A stretch of DNA of 64,000 nt from Fallopia convolvulus (GCA_964016875.1 OZ024736.1:44424707-44488706); one strand, 5' to 3'; shown: positions 44,785-56,999, counted from the stretch's first letter. The notes: generated from the sequence alone by a model not told the origin. Translations and numbers: made by a program.

Positions 44785-47700
44785 ATGGCTCAGCTTGTTG
44801 GTGCAGATGAAATAGAATCTGTACGAACTGAGTTGGCCGATATAGGACGAAACTTAAGATCATCATTCAGGCTTCATAGCTCCAGTGTGCGGAGCAATTC
44901 TTCATTCAGTTCTTCAAAGGATGCCCTTGACAAGGATTTCATTCAGCAATGGGCCAAGATTGAGAGATTGCCAACATTTGAAAGATCAAAGGCCATTCTG
45001 TTTGACCAGTATAATGATGAAAATGCAGATGTGAAAGGGAAACAGATAATTGATGTCAGACAACTTGGAGCTTTGGATCGCCATCTGTTCGTAGAGCGCC
45101 TTATTAAACAGATTGAGGCTGATAATCTTCACCTTTTGAGGAAAATCAGACATAGAACTGACAAGTAAGTTCTTAATTACTCATTAATTAAACCTATGTT
45201 CCTTACACATTTACTAATCTTATCTAAGTCATTGTTGTTGCTTTTTATTTTTGTGCTCTTACCTTTTGCTATAGAGTTGGTATAAAATTTCCTGCTGTTG
45301 AGGTGAGATATGAGAACCTTTGTGTGGAAGCCAAGTGCAAAGTAGTTGATGGAAAGCCGCTCCCAACTCTTTGGAATTCTCTGAAAGGCAGTCTTTTGGT
45401 AAGTATATTTGAATAGCTTGAATATATAATATGTTGTACATTATCATTTTTTGACATCTATGTATTTTCTTTGCAATCAAACTTATGTTGGTATTTGCTG
45501 ATGACAAGAATGTTTTTGTGGAAATAAATCCATTGCTTAATTTGTCCCAATATCTAGCTTTAACCTTTAAACTTATCTTGTAATTTTCTGCATAGGGGAT
45601 CACCAAAGTGCTAGGATCTCAACCACAAGAAGCAACAATAAGGATAATCCAAAATGCTAGTGGCATAATAAAGCCTGGAAGGTCAGTTTTAGAAGCTTTT
45701 CCAAGTTAACTTTTAATTGCCAATTTATATTGTTATATATGAGAAGTGATTGTAGAATCAAATGCTTCACCTAAAACTCGTTGGACTTCGTCTTTATGCA
45801 GGTTAACTCTGTTGCTTGGACCGCCTGGATGCGGGAAGACATCCCTTTTGTTGGCACTTTCTGGAAACATGAACAAATCTCTTAAGGTCTCACCTTTATA
45901 AACACATACACTTATATATTTTGCTTTTAACTATGAATACCATTCAAAATTTCCCAAGATTTGGTTTTAACAGGTTTCAGGTGATGTTACTTACAATGGC
46001 TACAACCTTAATGAATTTGTTCCTCAAAAGAATTCTGCTTATGTAAGCCAACATGACCTACACATTCCTGAGATCACTGTGAGAGAGACTCTGGATTTTT
46101 CAGCTCATTGCCAGGGTGTTGGAACCCGGGCAGGTATCATTTCTCAAATAGTATATACATGATGGTGAAACTGCTTGTGCTTTCTTATTGAATATGCTTT
46201 CATTTTACTGACATAAATATTCTCTTTCCTTTTTATATAGAGATTATGATTGAGCTCTACAGAAGGGAGAAACAAGAAGGGATTGTTCCTGATCCAGATA
46301 TAGATGCCTACATGAAGGTACTCATTGATTCTCCATTTATTTTCCAGCGCTTAGTGATTTGTCTTATGAGGTTCTTATTTACACTTAGTCATAATATGAC
46401 TAACTGTTGTAAATTAGGGCGAAGGCGGAATGATTTCAGAGCAATTGCATGCTATTTATAGACCCAAAACACAATACAGATAAAATTTTGATTGTAAGTA
46501 ATCATTTAGAACACTAACAAATGCCACTTTTATCTTGAGTTGTGGAACAGGCAATATCTGCTGAAGGATTGAAGAGTACACTACAAACTGACTATATTTT
46601 AAAGGTAATTACTGTCTTCTAAACACCTGATTTCACTCTTCTACATTATTGTCTTTTGTTCATGCTATCAATTCTTGTAGATTCTTGGGCTTGATGTATG
46701 TGCTGATACGATTATCGGTGATGATATGAGAAGAGGAATTTCTGGTGGTCAAAAGAAGAGATTAACAACTGGGGAGATGATTGTTGGTCCTACAAAAGCA
46801 TTACTAATGGATGAAATCACAAATGGCCTGGACAGTTCAACTGCATTTCAGATTCTTGCTTGTATTCAACAGCTAGTCCATATAACCGACACTACAGCTC
46901 TGATTGCGCTTCTTCAGCCTGCCCCTGAAGCTTATGATTTGTTTGATGATATTATTTTAATGGCGGAGGGGAAGATTGTTTATCATGGACCGCGTTCTTC
47001 TGTATTGGAATTTTTTGAGGAATGTGGATTTAGATGTCCTCAGAGAAAAGGTGTAGCTGACTTTCTTCAGGAGGTAATAAATTTTTAGATATACATAGCA
47101 TTATAAAAAAAAATTGTTTGATATATGATATACCAAGTATTTGTTACAAATAATGTCCTTTCTGAGCAAAAGTCTTAGAAACACCACAAAAATTCAAATT
47201 CCAAAGTATTTAACTACTTCTTACCACAAACCCAGATTATATAACTAGAAATGTCATTATAAGAAGAATTGCCAAACAAAGCCTTAGCTCATTGCCTCGC
47301 TCTTTTTGCGTCTTGTGTTGTTGCAGGTTATTTCAAGAAAGGATCAAAAACAGTATTGGTTTGCTGATGGCCAACCTTACAACTATTTCTCAGTTGATAT
47401 GTTCTGTGAGAAATTCCAGGCATCAGCTACTGGGAAGAGTTTATGTGATGAAATATCACAACCATATGTTAAAACACAGAATGATGAAAATGCCATATCC
47501 TTCAGTGCTTATTCCTTGTCCATGTGGGAGCTCTTTAAAGTGTGTGCATCTAGAGAATACCTTTTAATGAAAAGAAACTCTTTCCTTTACATATTCAAAA
47601 CCATTCAAGTAAGTTAGTTCTTAAAGACACGTTTATGTATAAAAACCAAATACTATCTTTTCTAATGAGTTTGATGGATTGATTATTGCAGCTTGTCATT

Positions 47701-50700
47701 GTTGCTACTATAACAATGACTGTGTTCTTACGAACTCGGTTGGGAGTTGATGTTGTTGATGCAAATTACTACTTGGGTGCATTGTTCTTTGGCCTCATCA
47801 TGCTTCTTGTTGATGGGTTCCCTGAGGCAGCATTCACTATAATGAGGCTTCCAACTTTCTTTAAGCAAAGAGACTTGTATTTTTACCCAGCCTGGGCGTG
47901 TACAATCCCAGCTACAATTCTCAAGATTCCTTTGTCGATTATAGAATCTCTTGTCTGGACTTCACTAACTTACTATGTCATTGGATTCACTCCTGAAGTT
48001 GGAAGGTAGCAAGCAAGTTCATAATGTTCACTTTTTTTGGTCCTAGTTTTACATAAGTTTCACAATAATCATGGGATATTTTGTTTCTTTTAAGGTTCTT
48101 TCGACAATTCCTTTTGATGGCCACAGTACATTTCACATCAATATCTTTTTTTCGTCTCATGGCGGCTTTCTTACAAACCATGGTTGCTGCAGCATCAGCT
48201 GGAAGTTTCTTCATACTATTTGTCTTCATATTCAGTGGCTTTATAATCCCTCTACGAAAGCTCTACATTACAGCTTTACAAGAGATTTTCTTAAGTTGGT
48301 ACTTATTTGTCTATAATTTATGTATGTACAGCTTCAATGCCAAATTGGTTAAAGTGGGGATTTTGGATTGCACCACTTTCATATGGAGAAATTGGTCTCT
48401 CTGTCAATGAATTTCTTGCTCCAAGATGGCAGAAGGTTACTGAATCTCTGTCAATAAATCTTTGCAAAAAAAAATTCCCATCTGATGTCTAGGTTACTGA
48501 ATTTTATCTTGCAACATAGAAACAGTATAACTTTTATGCTGACTTTCAATCTTTTTGTAGATGGCGAATTCCAACACAACTATAGGCCAACAGGTGCTTG
48601 AACTCCGTGGACTAGATTTTGCCGGTTACTATTACTGGATTTCAGTTGGGGCTTTGATTGGATTTTCCTTGCTTGCCAACATTGGTTATACTTTAGCCTT
48701 GACTTATTTGAAGGGTAAGAAATGGAAGTCCTTTGTTATTTTAAACATGAAGAACTATATCCACTTTACCAACTCTTTTAATCTTTGTGTGGAAATGATG
48801 TAAACTATGCTTAGCTCCTGGAGGATCTGCTGCTATTATCTCAAGGGAAAAACTTGCTCAATTACAAGGAGTAAATGCTCATGTTCATGACAAGAACAAG
48901 GCTTTCATTGAAGCTGAATTTGGAGCTGATAAAGGTTGATGAACTTTTTTAGTTATGAACAGAAAGAGTTATAATTATTAACAAAGTGTTGACATTTTTA
49001 TCATATGATTGACAGGAAAAATGGCTTTGCCTTTTAAACCTCTCACGGTATCATTCCAAAATGTGAACTACTACGTCGACATGCCCATGGTAATCTATTC
49101 TACACTTGCTGAAATTCAGGATACTCACATCAGTAAAGATAATGATCTAAGTTTAATCTGATTACAGGAAATGAAGGAACATGGATTTTCTGACAACAAG
49201 TTACAAATCTTAAGTGATATCACAGGTGCATTTAGACCTGGTGTTCTAACTGCACTAATGGGCGTCACTGGCGCTGGAAAGACGACGCTTCTAGATGTCC
49301 TAGCTGGAAGAAAAACTACTGGCTACACTGAAGGCGACATTAGAATTTCGGGTTTTCCAAAGATTCAAGAAACATTTGCAAGAGTATCTGGATACTGTGA
49401 ACAAACTGACATACATTCATCTCAAATTACTGTGGAGGAATCATTGGTTTTCTCTGCTTGGCTACGCCTTCCTGACAGCATTGATTCCGAAACCAGAAAC
49501 GTATGCCTCATTTTTTTTTTTTTTTCGGATTATTGTTTCATATGATATGCACTACAATTTTCATGGTATGAAATTGCAGAGGTTTGTGAATGAAGTTCTT
49601 GAAACTATTGAGTTAGATGAGATAAAAGACGCGTTGGTTGGTATACCTGGGGTCAATGGACTATCAACGGAGCAGAGGAAGCGACTCACTATAGCAGTTG
49701 AGCTTGTTTCAAACCCATCTGTTATATTTATGGATGAACCCACAACGGGTTTAGATGCAAGAGCCGCTGCTATTGTTATGAGAGCAGTTAAAAATGTGGC
49801 TGACACTGGAAGGACGGTTGTCTGCACTATCCATCAACCAAGTATTGACATATTTGAAGCATTTGATGAGGTAAATTGGCTAATTATACTTGGAAAGTTA
49901 CGTTGTGTGGTGAAATTGGTGGGTGTTACAATAATTAGTCCTTGATTGAGCATAAAATAGAATTAACTTGTCCTTGAAATGGAACCACAAAACAGGAGCA
50001 GAAAAGTATGTTAAATCCTTCAAGCTTGTTCTCAGATCTAGGCATGGTTTTTGCAGTTGATTCTCCTAAAAAAAGGTGGTCAGATAATATATTCAGGACA
50101 ATTGGGTCAGCATTCCCAGGCGGTTATTCAATATTTCCAGGTAAGGATTCTACACTAATATGTTGTTTTCTACACAATATCCCTCTCAATTGATCTGTTT
50201 TGTCTTTTTTTTGTTTGTTTGTTTAAATCTATTAAGATCATTTTAATCACTGCCAAACTATTGAATCAGGGTATACCCGGAGTACCAAAGATCAGAGATA
50301 ATTACAATCCATCCACATGGATGTTAGATGTCACTTCTACTTCAGCAGAACATCAACTTGGACTTGATTTTGCCCAAATTTATCAGAATTCTGTATTACA
50401 CAAGTAAGCTCACTTGATCAATTGCTGATCCAGGATTTAGTACATTTTAGCTTAAATATCTTGCTTACAAGCATCATTATGGTTGACACTTGTAAAGGAT
50501 AACTAACAATTTCCATACTTGATTTTCAGGAATGCTGAAGAGCTAGTGAAGCAATTAAGTAATGCCCCTCCCGGTTTCAGAAGATATCCACTTCCCAACC
50601 CGGTTTTCACAAAATGGATGGCAACAGTTCAAATCTTGTCTTTGGAAGCTACATTTGTCTTACTGGAGAAGCCCCGGATACAACTCAATGCGTCTCCTAC

Positions 50701-51692
50701 ATACTCTAGCCTCGTCTCTCATTTTCGGGCTTCTCTTCTGGCAGCAAGGCAGAAATATGTAAGTTCAAGTAGTTCAATTTTGACACATTTCCAGTTCTGA
50801 TTCTACCCATTTTCCAAATCGGCAGAAAAAACCAGCAAAGTTTGTTCACTGTATTCGGTTCAATGTTTGCTGCTGTGATCTTTCTGGGGATAAACAACTG
50901 CTCGAACGTATTACCACATGTTGCAAAGGAGAGAACAGTTGTCTACCGAGAGAGATTTGCAGGAATGTACTCTTCATTGGCTCAATCGTTCGCACAGGTA
51001 CATCAAAAACACTATACTATGACTTTCTACATCAATTGATACGTTTTGTGACTATAACGCAGTCTCCTGATTTTCATGATGAAGGTTGTGGTTGAGCTTC
51101 CATACCTTCTGACAGAATCAGTCATGTTCACAATCATTACATACCCAATGATTGGGTATTACTGGTCAGCCTACAAGATTTTCTGGTATTGCTACGCCAT
51201 GTTCTGCACTCTCATGTACTTCAGCTTCCTGGGAATGATGCTCGTCTCCCTGACGCCCAACTTCCAAGTGGCGTCTATCATAGCGTCTGCATTCTACTCG
51301 TTGTTCAATCTCTTTGCCGGATTTCTAATTCCTAAACCTGTAAGTTACTTCTTAGGACTCAGTTTGGTTTAGCTTTGAGTTTTCAGTTTTTAGTTTAAAA
51401 TTTGTCCATTCTTTTCGTCTTGCAGCGTGTACCCGGATGGTGGATTTGGTTATATTATCTGTGCCCTACTTCTTGGACGTTGTACGGCATGCTTTCATCT
51501 CAGTATGGAGATGTAGAGACGAGGATCAATGTGTTTGGTCAGACCAACACAGTTGCTGGTTTCTTGAACGATTACTTCGGGTTTGACCGGGATCAGCTGG
51601 GTCTTGTGGCTGCTGTTCTGATTGCTTTTCCTCTAGGTTTCGCTTCTCTTTTCGCCATATTCATGGCGAAGTTGAATTTCCAGAGAAGGTAG
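44785..51692 (+). CDS. PDR-type ABC transporter (full-size ABCG), carrying a frameshift
   Basis: Plasma-membrane exporter of hormones or specialised metabolites, with the reverse order NBD-TMD-NBD-TMD. I read 23 exons: 44785-45164, 45275-45398, 45596-45681, 45802-45886, 45974-46133, 46241-46317, 46551-46604, 46681-47073, 47336-47608, 47692-48005, 48095-48294, 48332-48435, 48561-48714, 48815-48934, 49016-49089, 49168-49500, 49580-49870, 50057-50140, 50270-50403, 50530-50758, 50826-50997, 51085-51339, 51426-51692. They total 4363 bases, one more than 1454 codons, the usual size. NBD1: GPPGCGKTSLL, GISGGQKKRLTTGEM, LLMDEITNGLDSS. NBD2: GVTGAGKTTLLDVLAGRKT, LSTEQRKRLTIA, IFMDEPTTGLDARAA. Exon 50530-50758 has one extra base near 50565-50575 (a C-rich run), which puts the second membrane domain out of frame. 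Exon 11 also seems to have lost its donor near 48256. It is either a recent pseudogene or an assembly error. Confidence 0.9.
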
Positions 51693-52415
51693 AAATGTAG
51701 AGTGAATGACTGATGGGTTTGGTGTAATGTTGTCTGTTGATAGTGCATATGACTCGTTTCGGTGTATTTGGTGTGAAAATGATAGCATTTGCATGACAGC
51801 ATGAGTTGAATGTGTTATGAACATTTTATGTATAAAACGGTCATTTGATTTGTGAAAAACCAGAAATTAACACACATACCAGACAATAAAAATTGAGTTG
51901 GTTTGCAAGATTACATCATTCCATCAACAGAAAACAGGATAGTTTAAAAGCACATATGACAATTTACAGGTTGTATATATTAGATAAAAACTCCCAATGC
52001 ACGGAGGACAACTTATAAGTTATAAGTAAGAAGGAATTCAGAATCAACACGCCCAAAAATAAATAAATAAATAAACTGAATTGATTATAATTTCATCTTA
52101 CATTTGGACCTTCCAAAAATCAGAAATTGATTCTACCATACAAAAGAATCCGAAATCAGGCTTAGCCAGCACATCAGTTACTGACTGACAAAAAAAATGA
52201 TCAGCTGTTCACGGATTTCAGACAATTTTATTTTTCACTAAATTGTATAAGATTAATCAGCTAAACTGTTTTTACAAGTCAAGCCAAAGCTCTCAATAAA
52301 TACAAAATGAAAAATGTCAATGGCAGATTATCAGCTGCTGCATCCAGCATCAACTGAAAATGAACACTATAACTGAAAATGAACACTAACAGCAAAATAA
52401 AGAATTCTGAGAACA
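51693..52415. other. Convergent 3' region between ABCG and SAM synthase
   Basis: Holds the two 3' flanks and AT-rich DNA. Nothing else recognisable. Confidence 0.4.
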
Positions 52416-53735
52416 CTAACCTGCACAGAAATATGTTCTGCAAGGCATTTGCAGAGAAAGTACACGGGTCGGCATACAGTGAGAATAATTCTTGCTAACA
52501 AGAAGCTTCATTCTTGTTTTCTGTAATTTCCCCACCTCAAAGCTTCTGTAAGACTGCTGTGGCTTCACCCACTTGAGAGGCTTCACCACCTCCCATGTAA
52601 AATCAGGATCATCCCTTCCAAAGTGCCCATATGCAGCCGTCTTCAAATACCTCCCAGAACCACCCCTCTTCAAATCAAGGTTAACTGCAACCATCCCAGG
52701 CCTAAAATCAAAATTCTCCTTCACAATCTCAAGTATCTCCTTGTCTGAGATCTTCCCCGTCCCATAAGTGTCAATAAATATGGAGAGTGGTTCAGGAATA
52801 CCAATTGCATAAGAGATTTGAACAATGCACCTACGAGCAAGACCACTTGCAACGATACTCTTAGCCGCCTGCCTGGCAATGTAGGCCCCACTTCTGTCCA
52901 CCTTTGTTGGGTCCTTCCCAGAGAAGGCCCCACCACCATGGGCCCCCCAAGCACCATAAGTGTCTATAATGATCTTCCGTCCAGTTAGGCCTGCATCACC
53001 GTGGGGACCACCAATGACGAATCTACCAGACGGATTAAGCAAAAAGATTGTCCTCTCATCAAGGTACTTCTCGGGTATTACAGGCTTGATCACATGCTCC
53101 ATCAAATCAGCAGCGATTTTAGTATTGGTGACAGTCTCATCGTGTTGAGTGGAGATAAGAAGAGTGTGAACGCGAACAGGTACCATGGCTCCATTGTCAT
53201 TGTAATACTCAATTGTGACTTGCGTCTTGCCATCAGGTCTCAACCAAGGGCAAGTACCATTCTTCCTGACTTCAGAAAGACGAGCACCAAGCTTAGTGGC
53301 AAGAACATGGCTAAGAGGCATAAACTCGGGAGTTTCATCAGTTGCATAGCCAAACATGTGACCTTGGTCACCAGCACCAATCTCCTCGGGGCGTTTGGTG
53401 TTGTGACCATGGACGCCCTGAGCAATATCAGAGCTTTGCTGATCAATGTGGACCAAGACCTTGCAATTGTCAGCATCAAGACCAACATCATGAGAGACGA
53501 ATCCGATATTTCTGCAGGTGTCACGAACTACCTTTTCGTAGTTTACTTTGGCCTTGGTGGTGATTTCACCAAACACCATTACTAGGTTGGTCTTGGCACA
53601 AGTCTCACAGCCGACTTTGCTCTCTGGGTCCTGCTCCAGGCAAGCGTCGAGCACAGCATCAGAGACCTGATCACAGAGCTTGTCGGGGTGGCCCTCATTC
53701 ACCGACTCTGAGGTGAACAAAAAGGTGTTGTCCAT
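52416..53735 (-). CDS. SAMS: S-adenosylmethionine synthase with a C-terminal extension
   Basis: Cytosolic enzyme making S-adenosylmethionine from methionine and ATP. Intronless coding region of 439 codons on the minus strand. Landmarks: MDNTFLFTSESVNEGHPDKL, HGHNTKRPEEIGAGDQGHMF, LRPDGKTQVTIEY, FVIGGPHGDAGLTGRKIIID, the P-loop-like GGGAFSGKDPTKVDRS, and DPDFTWEVVKPLKWVKPQQ. Plant SAM synthases normally stop within a residue or two of this last motif, at about 390-396 residues. Here codon 396 (52548-52550) reads TAC where TAA would be expected, and the frame runs 44 codons further to 52416. The start at 53735 is the first ATG; the frame is open upstream only through non-ATG codons in the leader. 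A 700-base leader intron (53784-54483) fits this family. The enzyme core looks intact; the tail is the oddity. Confidence 0.93.
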   Translation of the reverse strand: MDNTFLFTSESVNEGHPDKLCDQVSDAVLDACLEQDPESKVGCETCAKTNLVMVFGEITTKAKVNYEKVVRDTCRNIGFVSHDVGLDADNCKVLVHIDQQSSDIAQGVHGHNTKRPEEIGAGDQGHMFGYATDETPEFMPLSHVLATKLGARLSEVRKNGTCPWLRPDGKTQVTIEYYNDNGAMVPVRVHTLLISTQHDETVTNTKIAADLMEHVIKPVIPEKYLDERTIFLLNPSGRFVIGGPHGDAGLTGRKIIIDTYGAWGAHGGGAFSGKDPTKVDRSGAYIARQAAKSIVASGLARRCIVQISYAIGIPEPLSIFIDTYGTGKISDKEILEIVKENFDFRPGMVAVNLDLKRGGSGRYLKTAAYGHFGRDDPDFTWEVVKPLKWVKPQQSYRSFEVGKLQKTRMKLLVSKNYSHCMPTRVLSLQMPCRTYFCAG

Positions 53736-54600
53736 TTTCTTTCTCAAGATGAACAACACAGAATTGTATACAAAAGTCAATATCTGAGCAGTGGTTTTTG
53801 ATTTTCTTCAGAGGAAACAAAAGCAAAGCAAAGCAAAGGAGTATATAAAGGCTTAAATCATTTCATAACATAAAGAACTTTATGCAGATGTATAAGATTC
53901 CTCTAGGGAGAATTAGTGCTAACTCTCAAGCCAGCTCAGATGCTGAAGCCATACGCCATTAATCTAGAACTAGTTCTGCTCGCTGCTTGTAATAAATCGT
54001 TTCCCTCTCAGATTTCGTGTTGTGTGGGAATCTAGGTCTTAACATCAGGCTAACTAGAAAAGAGAAGTAGATTGGGAATCTGCTTTCTGAAGAATTTTCT
54101 ACATGAATCATACAATCTATGAGGATGAACAAACAGTCAATAGACATCAGAAAAGAGACCATGGATCGACGAGCGAAGTACTAATTCTACTAAATCCGAA
54201 ACTCAGAGCTTAAATTCAGATGAAAAAACGAATCACAAAAACCTAGGACAAAGTACAATCGCAAAAATTAGCAGATAGGCAAAGAATTTGCACAAATTAG
54301 ACCTCTCAATGATTTCATTCAACGGACCAACTAAATTGCAGCGCAGTTAAGCTTTTCCGGGATGAAAATCATAGGAATGATTGCAACAAATTACCGGAAA
54401 ACATAGTAGCTGACTACAAATTCGCCAATCAACTCCAAAGGACAAAACCATATGTTGCAGGAAAACCGATCCTGTAATTTTACCTGAAAAAATCGAACCC
54501 CGAACAGCGAAAGCGATTGCGAAATAGGAAGAGATGATAGGGCAGCTATAAGCCTAAGCCTATAATTTACTGAACAATTCTAATTTGGAAATCTCGAATA
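53736..54600 (-). promoter_or_regulatory. SAM synthase leader, leader intron and promoter side
   Basis: Reading the minus strand, a donor (CAG|gtaaaa at 54484/54483) and an acceptor (ctgctcag ending at 53784) define a leader intron of about 700 bases. The second leader exon runs 53736-53783 into the ATG. Leader introns are common in plant SAM synthase genes and often raise expression. The transcription start should lie near 54550-54600. Confidence 0.55.
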
Positions 54601-54814
54601 TGGACCCGATGACTATCCAATATTCATTATTTTTTCCGATTCAAAACATAGGGAAAAAAAATAGATTTAATTATAAAACTTCAAAGCTCGTCTCTATGAT
54701 TTGACCTCAAACACTTAACCTCTTCTCCTCTCCTTCCCTTTCTATAAGCTACTCTTCTCCTCTCCTCTTCTTCTACTAATTTTTAATTTTTCGACGTGGG
54801 ATAAGAACTGGGTG

Positions 54815-54979
54815 ATTGGGTCGGGTGAACGGGTCGGGTGAGGCCATACTCAAAACTGTACCTGCTCCATCACCCGATCACCAAGAAACCCGTTTTTACT
54901 CGGATTTGATCGTTTTTTCGGGTTTTTAGGGTTGGTTTTTCGGGTACCTATTGGGTGCGGGTGAAATTGCCAAGCCTAT
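54815..54979. mobile_element. hAT-like MITE remnant
   Basis: CGGGT-rich sequence with a right end whose reverse complement reads TAGGCTTGGCAATTTCACCC, similar to hAT MITE ends elsewhere in the window. No clear left end or target duplication. Confidence 0.4.
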
Positions 54980-55018
54980 TTACAAGAGGCAAGAGAATGA
55001 GAAGTCGGCTACAAAGAG

Positions 55019-56022
55019 AGGAGGCAAATTAGTATCCTAAGCGACTTTACTTCTCATCCTTCCCGATCCAGTAAGCCACCTACTAATTTGAATATTTTAA
55101 GTTCATTGATGATGATAAGGATTGCTATGATATTATGCCTTTGCCTTGCTATGATATTATGCCTTTGCCTAAATGCCCTAAGTCTTGCGACTTAATTAAT
55201 TAAGAATCATGTTGGAGAAGGATAATTGAAACTCTTTCAATGTTTGTCTACCAAGATGTATCATCATCTCTACGGATGTCATGATCCACTGTGATGTTTG
55301 AGAGAAACATGCTAATTATGTCAATGGTGCTGATAAGGATAATCCAATGTTGATACAATAGACTTTAATATTAAACTAGGCCTTGCCAAACACACCTATT
55401 GACAGAAGTAAGTATCTTACATTGTATAGTTATTGTCATTGTGTGTGTGAAGACTCTGAAATCTGTTCAGAGTCCAAGCAGCAATCCGATCACAAACAAA
55501 GATGATCCATTCGAACTTGATTGGGATCGATCAACTCAAACAAGCCAGAAGAGAAACGAAAGAGTAACAAACTCTAGGGATTGAGGAAGAAGAGGAAAAC
55601 AAAGTCGAGAGAATTACTCTCAATTTTCTCTGATTGCACTCTAAAGCCTTCATTTGTACATTCTATTGCAGGTGAAACAAGGAGGCAAATGGACTCTCAT
55701 GTTCTTCTTCCCGATCTAGTAAGCCACAAACTAATATTTGAATATATTTCAGCTCATACATCATGATAAGAATTTTCCATCATCTCTACAAATGACATAA
55801 TCCACTATGATGTTTGAGAGGAATGCGAGTTTATAGTTGTTTGTATTCGAATTTCTGCTGAAAAACTAGAGTGAGTTTGGTAAACATGCTAATAATGTCA
55901 ATGGTGTTGATAATGATAATCAAATGTTGATACAGTAGACTTGTAATGTAAACTAGACTTTGCCAAACATTCCAATTGATAGAAGGAAGTATCTTGCTCT
56001 ATATAGTTACCATCATTGTGTG
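55019..56022. repeat. Diverged tandem duplication, period about 660
   Basis: 55019-55446 and 55679-56022 share ordered blocks: aggaggcaaat, gtaagccac plus taat(a)tttgaatat, catcatctctac, gatgtttgagag, atgtcaatggtg.tgataa, aatgttgataca.tagact, tttgccaaac and a shared attgtgtg end. Divergence and indels show it is old. Confidence 0.65.
55122..55169. repeat. Perfect 24-base tandem duplication
   Basis: The unit beginning ttgctatgatattatgcctt occurs twice with no mismatch. Confidence 0.9.
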
Positions 56023-56709
56023 TTACGTTGGTGATGGAATCGATAGATAGCGAGGATTTTTCATTCATGGTAGATCTGGCACCCACTTTTTATGTCTTCA
56101 CTCATCATTTCAAACACCATAATCCCTCCCCCCGAGGTTACTGACCATCAACACCTTGCTCGGTTTTCATAAACCCTCAATCGTTCTCTTCAACACCTTG
56201 ATGTTGAAGGGTTTTGTTGTCATCGGCTTCCCGCGATTCACAGGTTGATTTACTGGCCACCTCGTCTTCCTCCTTTGTAAGAGAGAATTGTTTCAGTCTT
56301 TAACAATTTCAGCTTCCATTAGTGACAACTATCGAACGTACCGATAGATTAATGCGGAAAACTAGGAAAAACCTAGAGAAGATGCTAACAATTGCTAGAC
56401 AAGACATAGTTGTTTTGCTGGAGAGGTCTCTACCAGTTTTAATAAATGTTAGTAGAGAGCAAACTCTGCCTGAAAAGGATAAGGAAACGTTGCATGCAAA
56501 CTATGGCTTTCTTCAGTAAATATACTTTACATTTATGACGTGAGCTTTCAATTTGTTAATTTTAATAGTGTCATTTTGTTTTCTTCGGTAACTTTACATG
56601 CAAAAAACAATAACTTTACATGCAAACTCTGGTTTTGCTGACTCACTTTTCTCTATTATTTTGTGAAGTTATTCCACATCAGCGTATATCAGCCGGATTG
56701 ATCTGCTAT

Positions 56710-56999
56710 GTTGGCCCGCCTGGCCACCGAGGTGTTCCAGGCCCTAGGGGCATACAAGTACCGCCCGGGCCATAGGCCAGCAATGACCCGCAAGAGAACA
56801 AGGCCCTCTAGGACACCAAGGGCACGCTGGACCTCAAGGTGCTCCAGGACAGCAAGGACCTCAAGGTCCTCCTGGTCCTCTAGGTGCCGACGGCGTTGAC
56901 GTTGCACCTGGTGAAGCAAGGCAACAAGGACCACCTGGGCATGGCCATGTGGTCAAACTATTTTTCTATTTTGGTGACTTGTTTGTTGGTGATCATTAA
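56710..56999 (+). pseudogene. Collagen-like Gly-X-Y stretch, broken
   Basis: From 56710 one frame reads VGPPGHRGVPGPRGIQ, then PPGP and a stop at 56773-56775. From about 56793 a second frame reads REQGPLGHQGHAGPQGAPGQ, continues QGPQGPPGPLGADG, then GEARQQGPPGHGHVV and a stop at 56997-56999. Glycine falls at every third residue for about 11 consecutive triplets in the second frame and again in parts of the first. Codons are far richer in G+C than the surrounding DNA. The stop and frame change mean it is not an intact gene as it stands. A possible acceptor (ccacatcag) lies just upstream. The source family is unknown to me; long Gly-X-Y runs are unusual for plants. Confidence 0.55.

Noticed and set aside
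49985..50160. Loss of an ABCG exon after the second NBD
   Set aside because: Another frame of this stretch gives LILLKKGGQIIYSGQLGQHS with a proper acceptor at 50056, so the exon (50057-50140) is present.
53001..53585. 194-codon plus-strand frame
   Set aside because: Exactly antisense to the conserved SAM synthase coding region; codon bias of the real gene keeps it open.
6168..53735. Biosynthetic gene cluster including ALDH, FCLY, ABCG and SAM synthase
   Set aside because: No scaffold-forming enzyme (terpene synthase, P450, methyltransferase and so on) is present, and the genes are housekeeping types spread among unrelated ones.
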